Source of the DNA: Lunatibacter salilacus
GTDB taxonomy: Bacteria; Bacteroidota; Bacteroidia; Cytophagales; Cyclobacteriaceae
Direction of reading: 5' to 3'
NCBI RefSeq assembly: GCF_009797935.1
Contig: NZ_VOLC01000018.1
Location: 1 to 64,000, forward strand
Length of the DNA stretch: 64,000 nt
In this document: piece by piece, positions 1 through 9,930 of the stretch
Layout: the number at the start of each line of letters is the position of its first letter
How positions within the stretch are numbered: the first letter of the stretch is position 1
Translations under genes and position numbers: made by a program
The notes under the pieces: generated by a model
Databases searched by the model: none
Told to the model about the DNA's origin: nothing
The model's input: only the letters and a program-made list of their open reading frames with translations

Positions 1-1230
1 CGGCCGCTGAAACTGCCATCGCCCTCAAGGAGGATTCCGCCAACAAGTCCACCGACATCACCCTTTCGGACGCCACCAACACCAAGTTCCCGACCGAACT
101 TGCGGTGCGAACCTTTGTCAACGCATCAGCGGCGGAAGGCAGCGGAGCCCTTGCCGACGAGGTTGCCCGTGCCATTGCGGCCGAAGAAAAACTGGCGGCA
201 GACCTTGAAGCCGAAACAGCCCGTGCAATTGATGCCGAATCTACACTATCCGAAGAACTTTCCGCTGAAACGGACAGAGCAATTGCTGCCGAAACTACGT
301 TAACCACGGATCTTTTAGCCGAAACAATCCGTGCAACTTCCGCAGAGGACAAGCTAAACGCAGATCTTTCTGCCGAAACAGCCCGGGCAATTGCTTCCGA
401 AACTACGTTAACCACAGATCTTTTAGCCGAGACAGCCCGTGCGACTTCCGCGGAAGGAGTTTTGCAGGACAATATCGGTACGGTGCAGGACAATGTGGAC
501 GCCAACAAAACGGCCGCTGAAACTGCGATCGCCCTAAAGGAGGATTCCGCCAACAAGTCCACCGACATCACCCTTTCGGACGCCACGAACACCAGGTTCC
601 CGACAGAACTGGCAGTGAGAACCTTCGTCAACGCATCAGCGGCGGAAGGCAGCGGAGCCCTTGCCGACGAGGTTGCCCGTGCCACGGCTGCCGAAGAAAA
701 GCTGGCCATGGACCTTGAAGCCGAAACGGACAGGGCAATTGATGCCGAAACTATCTTAACCACAGATCTCTTAGCCGAAACAATCCGTGCAACTTCCGCT
801 GAGGATAAACTAAACGCCGATCTTCTTGCCGAAACCATCCGAGCAATGTATGCCGAAAGCATCCTATCTACAGACATTTTAGCTGAAACAGCCCGGGCGA
901 CCGCTGCGGAGGAAAGGTTAAACGTTGATCTCATTGCCGAAACCACCAGAGCAACTGGCGCGGAAGGAGTTTTGCAGGGCAATATCGAAACGGTTGAGGA
1001 GAATGTGGCCATTAACAAAACGGCCGCAGAAACCGCCATAGCACTAAAGGAGGATACGGCCAACAAATCAGCGGACATCACCCTTTCGGATGAGACCAAT
1101 ACCAAGTATCCGACCGAATTGGCCGTCAAAACCTTTGTGAACGCTTCCGCAGCCGAAGGTTCCGTAGCACTTGCCGACGAGGTCACCCGGGCAACCACGG
1201 CCGAAGACAAGCTGGCCACCGACCTGGAAG
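1..1230 (+). repeat. 510-bp tandem repeats inside the fibre gene
   Basis: Equivalent codons recur exactly 510 bp apart: the GTG/GTC of the (V)(R/K)TFVNASAAEG motif lies at 105, 615 and 1125. Copies 1 (1-510) and 2 (511-1020) are nearly identical at the DNA level over their first 200 bp. Copy 3 (from 1021) is more diverged and breaks down after about 1230. A fourth, short, degenerate copy of the ANKSSDVTLSDATDTKFPTE segment lies near 2535-2620. The repeat region is visibly more GC-rich than the 3' half of the gene. The near-identity of copies 1 and 2 points to recent duplication or ongoing homogenisation. Confidence 0.9.
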
Positions 1231-3590
1231 CCGAAACGACCCGTGCAAAGGCTGCCGAAACTACATTAACTACTGATTTGGCCACCGAAATTACCAGGGC
1301 AACGGCTGCAGAAGGGGTACTAGAAGAAGCCATTGAAACAGAAACCACCAGAGCTAAAGGAGCAGAAACTCAGTTGGCCTCCGACCTGGCCACAGAAAGT
1401 ACCGAAAGACAAACGGCCGACACCAATTTAAGCCAGGCCATTACAGCTGAAACCGACCGGGCGGTATTGGCAGAAGCTGAAATAATTAACGATTTAACTA
1501 CGGAAACTACCGAAAGAACATCCGAAGACGCCATTTTGGAAACAGCGATTGCTGCAGAAACATCTCGTGCTGAACGTGCAGAAGCAGACATAATTTCAGA
1601 TTTGACCACCGAAACGGCTGCACGAATTTCGGGAGATGCCACCTTGGAAACAGCCCTGGCCACTGAAACGGCCCGTGCGCAGACTGCTGAAGCAGAAAAG
1701 GAAAACCTTTCCAACAAGAGCACAGACATTACAACGGACGGTACTTCAGACATCAAATATACCAGTGCCAAAGCGGTAAAAGATTACGTGGATGCCTCCG
1801 CATCAGGTAACAAGACAGCACTGGATGAAGAAATTGACAGGGCCAAGGATGTGGAATTGCTTCTTGCTACAGACCTATCCGCCGAAATCACGCGGGCAAC
1901 TGCTGCTGAATCGGAAAACACCCTGGCAATAGGAGCAATCAATACGCTTGAATCTGCAAAATTATATCTTGGAAATGCGAGCAACGAAGCATCAGAAGTT
2001 ACCCTTACAGGTGATGTAACCCTTGATAATTCAGGGGTAAGCACCATTGGGGATAATAAAGTGGTAACAGCTATGATTTTAAACGCTAACGTGACTGATG
2101 CCAAACTGGACAAGGAAAATATTCCATTGAGCGGATTTGGTGCAGCGACAGCAGAGGTAGCTTTAGGAGCAAACAAATTATCAGGAGTAGCTGATCCAAC
2201 CCTGGCACAGGATGCCGCAACCAAAGCTTATGTGGACGGGATGGTTTCGGGTCTAACCACAGGATCAGAAGGTATCCAAACCGAACTTGATGATACACAG
2301 ACCGGAGCCGGACTGGGAACAGACGGAAGTTTTACGGCCAATACAACATCCAATTTTCTCACCACCGCAACCTCGCTGAAAGATTCAGATGATAAACTGG
2401 ATGTCCAGATAAAGACCAATGCCAACAATATTTCTGCGAATACCGGAGATATCAACAGTTTGAATACTTCGGTTGCCCAAAACACCACAGATATTCAGGC
2501 CAATGCTACCAACATCGCATTCAAGGAAAATAGTGCAAACAAATCCTCAGATGTCACACTATCAGACGCAACAGATACCAAGTTTCCAACTGAAAGGTCT
2601 GTAAAAACATATGTTGATGGGAAAACAATTGATTTAACCACTAATGTTTCGGGAATTCTTCCTCTTTCAAATGGAGGAACTGGATCTAGTACAAAGAATT
2701 TTATGGATTTAACGACAGCTCAGACAATAGGAGGTTCAAAAACCTTTTCATCCAATGGAATTTTTAATGGACAACGAATAGGTAAAGGGAACGCAAGTGG
2801 AGCAGAAAACCTAGCAGTAGGTGCTGGCGCATTGAATGGATCCAGTTCAGCTTCCAGAAATACTGCAGTTGGCGTTACTTCAATGGGGAATTATGTAGGG
2901 ACAGGATTTGCAAATAATACCAGTGTGGGGTTTTCAAATATGGTTGGTCTGACCACTGGCTCTGGAAATACCTCTGTAGGTGCTGAATCAATGACAGGGT
3001 TAGGTGGAGGAAGTCAGAATACTTCGATAGGAAATCAATCATTAATCAGTAATAGAGGTAATAATAATGTTGGTGTTGGAAAAAGTGCAGGAAGTACCAA
3101 TACAACTGGCTCTAACAACACAATAATTGGAACAAATTCCAATGTTGGGGCAGCTAACCTCAACAATGCTACGGCCTTAGGATATGAAGCTATAGTAGCA
3201 ACAAGCAACACCATTCAATTAGGAAATACTAGTGTTACCAATGTAAAAACAAGCGGGACCGTAACTGCAGGAGCTGTAACTTACCCAAAGTTACACAATT
3301 CAACTGCTGGCCAAGTATTAACCACTGATGCATCGGGTGTTGCAAGCTGGCAAGATGCAGCCGTAGTAAGGGAAGTAGCTGATGAGTTTAGTGCAACAGC
3401 ATCTCAAACAAGTTTCACTTTAACACAAGCTCCTTCTACAAATAGTAAGGTTAAAATGTACATCAATGGCATTCGCATTAGCAATAATGCATATTCTTGG
3501 ACTGAAACTGCATTGGAATATGTACCCGCAAACAATGGCAGCTATACATTGACCAACATGGATAGAATACAGTTTGATTATTTTTATTAA
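1..3590 (+). CDS. Giant surface/tail-fibre-like repeat protein, 5' truncated
   Basis: The reading frame is open from base 3 to the stop at 3590, so the true start lies upstream of the window. At least 1195 residues are present. The N-terminal part consists of alanine- and glutamate-rich repeats with an 18-residue period (pattern AETxRAxxAExxLxxDL), predicted to form a coiled coil. These are nested in a 170-residue super-repeat. Around residues 920-1060 (about 2760-3180) it changes to short glycine/serine/asparagine repeats of the type NTSVGxxS, which resemble the YadA-like head of trimeric adhesins and phage fibres. The C-terminus (3260-3590) carries the motif GQVLTTDASGVASW, common in Bacteroidota fibre-like proteins. 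I see no S74 peptidase and no T9SS sorting domain. It is probably an exported trimeric fibre or adhesin; a phage-derived fibre is the alternative. The genes beside it are surface genes, not phage genes. Confidence 0.75.
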   Translation, partial: AAETAIALKEDSANKSTDITLSDATNTKFPTELAVRTFVNASAAEGSGALADEVARAIAAEEKLAADLEAETARAIDAESTLSEELSAETDRAIAAETTLTTDLLAETIRATSAEDKLNADLSAETARAIASETTLTTDLLAETARATSAEGVLQDNIGTVQDNVDANKTAAETAIALKEDSANKSTDITLSDATNTRFPTELAVRTFVNASAAEGSGALADEVARATAAEEKLAMDLEAETDRAIDAETILTTDLLAETIRATSAEDKLNADLLAETIRAMYAESILSTDILAETARATAAEERLNVDLIAETTRATGAEGVLQGNIETVEENVAINKTAAETAIALKEDTANKSADITLSDETNTKYPTELAVKTFVNASAAEGSVALADEVTRATTAEDKLATDLEAETTRAKAAETTLTTDLATEITRATAAEGVLEEAIETETTRAKGAETQLASDLATESTERQTADTNLSQAITAETDRAVLAEAEIINDLTTETTERTSEDAILETAIAAETSRAERAEADIISDLTTETAARISGDATLETALATETARAQTAEAEKENLSNKSTDITTDGTSDIKYTSAKAVKDYVDASASGNKTALDEEIDRAKDVELLLATDLSAEITRATAAESENTLAIGAINTLESAKLYLGNASNEASEVTLTGDVTLDNSGVSTIGDNKVVTAMILNANVTDAKLDKENIPLSGFGAATAEVALGANKLSGVADPTLAQDAATKAYVDGMVSGLTTGSEGIQTELDDTQTGAGLGTDGSFTANTTSNFLTTATSLKDSDDKLDVQIKTNANNISANTGDINSLNTSVAQNTTDIQANATNIAFKENSANKSSDVTLSDATDTKFPTERSVKTYVDGKTIDLTTNVSGILPLSNGGTGSSTKNFMDLTTAQTIGGSKTFSSNGIFNGQRIGKGNASGAENLAVGAGALNGSSSASRNTAVGVTSMGNYVGTGFANNTSVGFSNMVGLTTGSGNTSVGAESMTGLGGGSQNTSIGNQSLISNRGNNNVGVGKSAGSTNTTGSNNTIIGTNSNVGAANLNNATALGYEAIVATSNTIQLGNTSVTNVKTSGTVTAGAVTYPKLHNSTAGQVLTTDASGVASWQDAAVVREVADEFSATASQTSFTLTQAPSTNSKVKMYINGIRISNNAYSWTETALEYVPANNGSYTLTNMDRIQFDYFY

Positions 3591-3722
3591 TTCACACTTT
3601 AAAAAAACTGCAGCTTAAAGGCTGTCTCAGCAAAAGAATAATTTAAAGCAAGTATATCATGGAATTTTAAAACCAAAAGTTCAAAATCTTAATCAAATCA
3701 TTTAGTTTCCAATTATCAACAG

Positions 3723-6700
3723 ATGAATAAACTTTTTAAACATACAATACTTCTCTTATTAATGGCATGGAGCACAAACCTGCTCGCTAGTGATTATATG
3801 GTTAGTGGCGCGGGTAGTGCCCAGGTAAATGGCACATATACCCCGGATGGCACGAATATGGACGGAAATCCAAGATGGAAACTTTCTGGAGAATCATATT
3901 ATCTGCATAGCAATATGTTTGGTGATTGGGTAATTAACGATTACCGAGATGGTGCTTTTGGAGGTTTTTATGTGAATAGGACTTCATCTGATCCAACTAT
4001 TCCTCCTCTTACAGGTTGGGAAATTGATTATATGGGAACTTCACCAGCTCCAACAGTAGGTTTACCCGGCTCCAGCATAAGTTATAGTGTGGCTATTTTT
4101 ACAGAGTATGCTGCCAATGATGGAAGCATTGATAATAGTCAGCCGATTAGTATTATCCATAATAACTATGGTGGTAATACATTTACAGGTTCTAATGGAG
4201 ATAATTTTGTTACGGATGGCAAGGTTATAGTTACAAATCTTTCTGCCGGACTTACTGCTGATATTACTCGCACCAGTGCTACTACGCTAAGTGTTATTCT
4301 AACAGGAAATGCTACCACGCATAACGACACGAACGACGTTTTAAATCTGACTTTTGCTTTTCAGGATGATGCTTTTAGCAGTGGTGATGCTTCTAGGGAA
4401 AACAATGCCACAAAAAATGATCTAGAGATTAATTATTTTCAAGAATATGGTATCGGCAGTAGCGGAGACTATGCTTCAATTTCGGCTGCGCTATCTGCAT
4501 TTAATTTATTTAATTCTGATTGGAATATTTTAAACCTTGCAGCTGAAACTTTTACAGAAAATAATTTAAATATTAGTAACCTCACTGTTAGAGGTCAGGG
4601 TGCTGGTTCTACAATTGTTCAAGCAGCAGCCTCACAGGGTATAGCAAATAGAGGGGTGTTTATTACAACCAATACGGTTGTCTTGGAAGACTTAACGGTA
4701 CGCCACGGAAAGACCTCACTTGGTGGGGGGATTAATAATAAAGGAGTCTTAACTGTAAATAATTGTAATATATCCAATAATGATGCAAATATAGGTGGGG
4801 GGGTTTTTAATCAACAACCAGTTAATTCAGAAAACTCTCTAACTATAAATAATTCTACCATTTATAATAATAGATCCATCTCAACATCATATGGTTCGGC
4901 TATTATTCTTTACGGTGGTGATGCCACTTGTACAATGACTAATTGCACTGTATTTGGAAATACATCTAGCACATCTGGTAATGAAGGTGCACTTGTAGGT
5001 TGGGCTCCTACTAATATCTTTACTATAATAAATTCGACAATATCAGGAAACGATGCCGGGCTGTTAAGTACGTATGGAGGCAAATTTATAGTTCAGAATA
5101 CCATTATCGCGGGTAATGATTCTAAAGATTATAGAGTTTTAAGCAGCGGAACAGTAACCGATAATGGTTATAATATAGTTGAAAGCCAAACAGCTTTTAA
5201 GTTTAATAGTGCCACAGATATTCTGTATAGCCACGATTACTTAGGCAATATAGAAGGAGCCAGTGGGTTGGGCTGGAATAAAAATGATGCATCTATAGGT
5301 GGCAGTTTAAATCTATCATCAACATTGGCTGATAATAGTTCAATAAACGGCACCCAGACTTTAGCCCTAAGTTCAGGCAGTTTTGCTATAGATGCTGGAA
5401 CGGCCAGCGGTGCCTCGGCGACTGATCAACGCGGATTATACACAAATGGGTCTACGGATATAGGCGCTTACGAATATGGCGGTTTGAATTCAGACCCCAG
5501 TGTTACAGCTCCTATCATCACAGGCCCAAACAGCGAAACGGGTTTAACTAGTACTGTGTCAATAAATGAAAACCTAACTGCAGTACATACCTTTTCTGCT
5601 AATAAAACTGTAACCTGGTCTTTAGGAAACACCAATGACGAAGCATTGTTAGGTATGGACAGTAGTGGTAATTTAGTTTTTATAAATGCACCAGATTATG
5701 AAACCCCCTCTAGTACTGTAAATTCTAATACCTATGTTGTAGAGGTCAATGCAACCGATGCGGCCAACAATAGTACCACGCAAACCCTTACCATAACAGT
5801 TTTAGATATTCCAAGTACTACATTTGGAACATTTGCGGCAATTAACAAACAATATTTTGTGGGGACATATACTATTGTGCCACCTACAACAAACAATACC
5901 AGTCCTTTTGTATATACAAGTGATAATACGGCTGTGGCTACCATAAGCGGTTCGGTTATTACTTTTACTGGTTTGGGAACCGCAAACATAATGGCAGAAC
6001 AAGCTGCAGATGCCAATTATGAAGGAAACACCGTATCAACTTTATTAACCGTTTTAGGGAAAGATTTGGTTTCAAAATATGGTGGTATATCAAGTACCGA
6101 TGTCATTTTTGTTGATTCAAATGGAAAAGTAGGAGGTGCTTTTGGGGTGGATAAATATGGTAATATTCAAGATATATATGAGGATTTAGTCACATTGGGC
6201 TTAATCATGCATTTAGATGCGGGAAACACAGCGAGTTATTCGGGAACCGGCACAACATGGACAGATTTGAGTGGGAATGGTAATCATGGGACCCTTATAA
6301 ACGGTGTTACATATAATAGTGCTAACAGTGGTTCTTTAGTTTTTGATGGTATAAATGATTATTTTGTAACAAATAGCAATTTAAATCTCTCGGATACTGA
6401 TAAATTAACCGTTCAAATCATTCTAAAAACAGCAACTACGGGCACAGAAATGATTATGGAACACAGTGTAAATTGGAATTCCAATAATGCTTTTGGCGTT
6501 CTTCAAAATAGCAATAAAATACAATTTACAGACCATAATCAAGGCTATAATGTGCGCAATTCAGTAGCAACGATAAATGATAATAAGTGGCACCTTTTGT
6601 CGGCAACGACAGATAGAAGTCTTAATGCGACCAACCAAACTGTAATTTACATTGATGGTGCTGCCCCAAATAGTGAAATTGTCCCTACCCTTGCCAGTGA

Positions 6701-6866
6701 CAACAATGGAAATTTAGCAAGTCATAAGCTATATATTTCCTCTAGAGCAGGATTAAATTACTTTTTTAACGGAACTATTGCCCAAGTATTTATCTACAAT
6801 AGAGTGCTTACTGCATTAGAAATCCAACAAAACTACAATGCCGTAAAATCAAAATATGGTTTATAA
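3723..6866 (+). CDS. Secreted beta-helix / Ig-like / LamG multidomain protein
   Basis: This 1047-residue protein starts with a clear signal peptide (MNKLFKHTILLLLMAW, cleavage near LLAS). Residues 24-115 form a GxGxxxVNGTYTPDGT-type module. Residues about 243-590 are rich in NNSTI/NCTVFGN repeats typical of a right-handed parallel beta-helix, closed by a choice-of-anchor-type motif (DQRGLYTNGSTDIGAYE). Residues 595-690 look cadherin-like. Residues 698-778 are an Ig-like domain closely matching one in the gene at 9931. Residues 825-1047 form a concanavalin/LamG-type domain (DLSGNGNHGTL, VFDGINDYF), likely carbohydrate-binding. No T9SS C-terminal domain is visible. The gene is AT-rich by eye compared with its neighbours and may have been acquired. 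It probably acts as a secreted or surface-bound adhesin. Confidence 0.75.
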   Translation: MNKLFKHTILLLLMAWSTNLLASDYMVSGAGSAQVNGTYTPDGTNMDGNPRWKLSGESYYLHSNMFGDWVINDYRDGAFGGFYVNRTSSDPTIPPLTGWEIDYMGTSPAPTVGLPGSSISYSVAIFTEYAANDGSIDNSQPISIIHNNYGGNTFTGSNGDNFVTDGKVIVTNLSAGLTADITRTSATTLSVILTGNATTHNDTNDVLNLTFAFQDDAFSSGDASRENNATKNDLEINYFQEYGIGSSGDYASISAALSAFNLFNSDWNILNLAAETFTENNLNISNLTVRGQGAGSTIVQAAASQGIANRGVFITTNTVVLEDLTVRHGKTSLGGGINNKGVLTVNNCNISNNDANIGGGVFNQQPVNSENSLTINNSTIYNNRSISTSYGSAIILYGGDATCTMTNCTVFGNTSSTSGNEGALVGWAPTNIFTIINSTISGNDAGLLSTYGGKFIVQNTIIAGNDSKDYRVLSSGTVTDNGYNIVESQTAFKFNSATDILYSHDYLGNIEGASGLGWNKNDASIGGSLNLSSTLADNSSINGTQTLALSSGSFAIDAGTASGASATDQRGLYTNGSTDIGAYEYGGLNSDPSVTAPIITGPNSETGLTSTVSINENLTAVHTFSANKTVTWSLGNTNDEALLGMDSSGNLVFINAPDYETPSSTVNSNTYVVEVNATDAANNSTTQTLTITVLDIPSTTFGTFAAINKQYFVGTYTIVPPTTNNTSPFVYTSDNTAVATISGSVITFTGLGTANIMAEQAADANYEGNTVSTLLTVLGKDLVSKYGGISSTDVIFVDSNGKVGGAFGVDKYGNIQDIYEDLVTLGLIMHLDAGNTASYSGTGTTWTDLSGNGNHGTLINGVTYNSANSGSLVFDGINDYFVTNSNLNLSDTDKLTVQIILKTATTGTEMIMEHSVNWNSNNAFGVLQNSNKIQFTDHNQGYNVRNSVATINDNKWHLLSATTDRSLNATNQTVIYIDGAAPNSEIVPTLASDNNGNLASHKLYISSRAGLNYFFNGTIAQVFIYNRVLTALEIQQNYNAVKSKYGL

Positions 6867-7182
6867 TGCTTCTTCCTTTGATCAAAATTCAGGATTCTGG
6901 AATATCTCAAAAGATTCTCGGATGACTGATTTTCTAAGAAATGGAAAATTAACCAGATCAAATTTTGACAATACACTATTGGTGGACTTCAGGGGCCTAT
7001 GAAACTCACGTCAAAAAGAAGTGGACATAGGTATAAAAACTGGAAGGATGGTCTGAAATACCTGTCTGCTAATCGGGCTTTTAAATTTTTAAAAATCGAA
7101 TTGAACATAAGTCATTTTAATAACTGGCTACTTAATCCTACTGAAAATGGAAATCAGAAACCCGCGAAAGTGGATCTTTAAT
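6867..7182. other. Intergenic stretch without a convincing gene
   Basis: This is 316 bases between two surface-protein genes. A 60-codon open frame at 6999-7181 has no recognisable features and overlaps the upstream part of the next gene's frame, so I do not call it. I see no clear terminator or promoter. Confidence 0.6.
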
Positions 7183-8823
7183 ATGGATTACAAAATACTA
7201 TCATTCTTGGGAATTTTTATTTTCTTAAGCGTTTCAACGGAGCTCTTTTCGCAAGGCTTAACATTGGTTGGAGATGCGAAGCTCAGTTTGAAGGGAGAAG
7301 GAGTGATTTTTTCAGCTCCTTCGATACTGCTCAAGGACAACAGTCAACTGAGCAATCCGGAAAACATCACGTTGACAAAATCCGATTTTATCAGGATTAC
7401 CAGTAAGGACGCAAAAATAATCACAAGGCTCCTGTCCAAAGGAGAAATATCTAAAATTGCGGTTGGAATAGACGGTAAGACGAGTTTAACGATCAAGAAC
7501 ACCGGTTCCAACACTACTTTTATAGTCGGAATGGAAGTTCTTTCTGACTCCGATGCATTGCCATATGTATGGAAGGTCGAGGCCGCCCAAAAATCTGGAT
7601 CTGAAAGCGTCAACTTGGGGTTTTCTTGGGAAAAAGTGGATGAGCCGCTCTCCTTTTTTCCAAAGGCACTGGCAAATCGGACTGGTTCTCAATGGCATTT
7701 TTTGAAAGAGCAAACCCTTTCCGGGGAAATGGCTAGCCTTGAGGATTTTGACCAATTCGAATCCTTCGCTTCCTATTTTACAGTGAAGTCAAGCATGGTC
7801 GATACCGACGGTGATGGCGTGCCGGACATCTTGGAAATTCAGCAGGGTTCTGACTACGATGATCTGTTGGACTATCTAGACACAGATGGTGACGGAGTTC
7901 CTGACTATGTGGAAATGATTCAAAATTCAAACGCTCTCGATCCCTGGAGTTATCTTGATTCAAATGGGGATGGAATTGCTGATTACATCAGGGACAGATC
8001 CGTAGTAGTTTTATTATTCGCATCAGAACTCCAAGTTCCTTGGGGTTATCAGGAAATCGATCAATTCTTGACAGATACCATTAGTGGGATGCTAGGATCA
8101 GGCATTATTGCAGATTTAGCTGTGAATTGGGATAAATCCAATCTAGATAGTTACAAAAGGGGGATCTATCAAATTAAAAGTGAGATCAATTTTCCAAGAG
8201 GCGTATTGAATATCTACGAGTTGGCCGCAAACATTGCCGTTGAAGTTCTACCGAAGCCTGCACCTATAGACGTGACGCTGGATAACGACACCTTTGATGG
8301 AGGATCTGTTGAGCCTATAATTCGTGTAGGAAAGCTTGAAGTCTTAGACCCTCTGGATGATATCCATGAAATCACCCTACTTAACGACGGTTATGACAAT
8401 GGATTCTTTGAGATCAAGGACGATGTCCTTTATTGGAGCAGTGACCAAAGAGCAGAAGGGAAGACCACGTTCACGGTTATCGTCAGGGTGACAGACAGGG
8501 ACGGCAATATGTTGGATAAACTCATTGAAATTAAGAGGAACAGAAAACCGCTTGATGAAATCTGGGTACCCAACACATTCACACCAAATGGCGACGGTCT
8601 CAACGATTTTTGGGAAGTGCCTGATTTAAGAGTTTATCAGGGAGCCAGAATTCAAATTTTTGACGGCGGAGGTATTCGGGTTTTCTACACCGAAAATCCG
8701 GATATAGGTTGGGATGGAATAAAAGACGGGAAGGATATGCCAATAGGAGCGTACTATTGGACAATAGAAATAAGAGAATTAGGAGAAATCAGAAGAGGAG
8801 TATTGAATCTGCTCAGGAAATAA
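7183..8823 (+). CDS. T9SS type-B cargo protein with TSP3-like calcium repeats
   Basis: I choose the ATG at 7183 (546 residues) because it places a good signal peptide ([18 protein letters not shown]) at the N-terminus; the frame also has an ATG at 7147. Residues 207-271 hold three DxDGDGVPD-type calcium-binding repeats ([37 protein letters not shown]). Residues about 362-451 look like a cadherin or Ig-like fold. From about residue 460 comes the gliding-motility-associated C-terminal domain ([19 protein letters not shown] through to GAYYWTIEI), which is the type-B sorting signal of the type IX secretion system. The protein should therefore be exported across the outer membrane. The PorP/SprF gene 28 bp downstream is the usual partner of such cargo. 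Confidence 0.88.
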   Translation: MDYKILSFLGIFIFLSVSTELFSQGLTLVGDAKLSLKGEGVIFSAPSILLKDNSQLSNPENITLTKSDFIRITSKDAKIITRLLSKGEISKIAVGIDGKTSLTIKNTGSNTTFIVGMEVLSDSDALPYVWKVEAAQKSGSESVNLGFSWEKVDEPLSFFPKALANRTGSQWHFLKEQTLSGEMASLEDFDQFESFASYFTVKSSMVDTDGDGVPDILEIQQGSDYDDLLDYLDTDGDGVPDYVEMIQNSNALDPWSYLDSNGDGIADYIRDRSVVVLLFASELQVPWGYQEIDQFLTDTISGMLGSGIIADLAVNWDKSNLDSYKRGIYQIKSEINFPRGVLNIYELAANIAVEVLPKPAPIDVTLDNDTFDGGSVEPIIRVGKLEVLDPLDDIHEITLLNDGYDNGFFEIKDDVLYWSSDQRAEGKTTFTVIVRVTDRDGNMLDKLIEIKRNRKPLDEIWVPNTFTPNGDGLNDFWEVPDLRVYQGARIQIFDGGGIRVFYTENPDIGWDGIKDGKDMPIGAYYWTIEIRELGEIRRGVLNLLRK

Positions 8824-8851
8824 TAATTCAAATTGAAAATATTTAGAAGAT

Positions 8852-9787
8852 ATGAAAAAGCAATGGCTACTAATTTCAATTTTGTTTCTGATGGGATCAA
8901 GTGTATATGCCCAATCAAGAAAATATATCAGCCAATTTAGCCATTTGCAACAATATTATAACCCCGGTCTTGCAGCCTATGAGGGATCAATGATACGGGG
9001 TTTTATACGGAATCAATGGCTGGGATGGGAAGGGGCGCCCAAGACGTATTTTTTATCCGCAGAACTTGATTTTGGACAACTTGCCGGTGAAACTGATCCG
9101 GGCTTGCTGGGTAAGAATGCAGTAAGTTTAAGTATGCATCATGACACCAACGGTGCATTCATGGATTCAGAACTTATTTTGGGTTATGCCTCTCGGGTCA
9201 GACTATCACGAACCACAAATCTTCGGTTGGGAATAGGGATCAACTACAATACAGTAAGGCTTGATGGCAACAAGATGAATACACAGCAGGCATCAGACCC
9301 CGTTGTAGTTCGCTATCTGGGGAGTTTTGCCAATATGGAAATCTTGGATTTTAATCTGGGACTGGCTTTAACCCATAAAAACTACTATATTAGTTACGCT
9401 GTACATAACCTTAATGGAGGAAGACTGAATAATGGGGATTCCTTTATGGACGGTAAAGCTGTATCCGGAATATTCCAGGGAGGTTATCGCAACAAGCTTA
9501 CGGATAATCTTGCCTTGGCAACCAATGTAATGTGGAGAAATCAGGAAGATCTTTTGGATAACGTGGAGTTTAATTTTAAGGTTTTGCTGATGGATAAGAT
9601 GTGGATAGGAGCAGGACATCGGATATCTTATGCCAACAGTTTTCAATTGGGCTTTATCTTTGGCGAAATGCGAATGGGCTATATATATGAAATGCCTATG
9701 TTACGTTCCTACCTCTTACCAAATACTACACATGAATTCATGTTGACTTACAGTCTTTTCAGGGGAGGATCGGAAATGATTTGGTAG
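8852..9787 (+). CDS. PorP/SprF family T9SS-associated outer-membrane protein
   Basis: This 311-residue protein has a signal peptide (MKKQWLLISILFLMGSSVYAQ) followed by the family hallmark near the N-terminus: QFSHLQQYYNPGLAAYEGS and then RNQWLGWEGAP. The rest alternates in the manner of an outer-membrane beta-barrel. PorP/SprF proteins are type IX secretion components or dedicated partners that help secrete or anchor proteins with type-B C-terminal domains; in gliding bacteria SprF works with the adhesin SprB. The gene follows the type-B cargo gene by 28 bp and is probably co-transcribed with it. Family assignment is firm; the cargo pairing is inferred from position. Confidence 0.9.
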   Translation: MKKQWLLISILFLMGSSVYAQSRKYISQFSHLQQYYNPGLAAYEGSMIRGFIRNQWLGWEGAPKTYFLSAELDFGQLAGETDPGLLGKNAVSLSMHHDTNGAFMDSELILGYASRVRLSRTTNLRLGIGINYNTVRLDGNKMNTQQASDPVVVRYLGSFANMEILDFNLGLALTHKNYYISYAVHNLNGGRLNNGDSFMDGKAVSGIFQGGYRNKLTDNLALATNVMWRNQEDLLDNVEFNFKVLLMDKMWIGAGHRISYANSFQLGFIFGEMRMGYIYEMPMLRSYLLPNTTHEFMLTYSLFRGGSEMIW

Positions 9788-9930
9788 TATATAGATAATT
9801 AGGAAGGTTTTTTTAATGGACCTGGCTTTGTGCTTCCAGGGTTGACTAAAAAAAACTGTTCCTTTCTTGAATGTTGACGGAAGTGGGGGGTTACAGTTCT
9901 ATTTCCATAACTTTAATTTGACTATCAATA

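Noticed and set aside
1370-2488. Several long minus-strand frames opposite the fibre gene
   Set aside because: They arise from the repetitive GC-rich coding strand and have serine/valine-rich translations with no family features.
1-3590. Prophage tail region
   Set aside because: The fibre-like gene resembles phage fibres, but no capsid, terminase, tail-tube or integrase gene is present and neighbours are T9SS surface genes.
6999-7181. 60-codon plus-strand frame before the T9SS cargo gene
   Set aside because: No recognisable family, overlaps the upstream part of the next gene's frame, and no promoter or start context.
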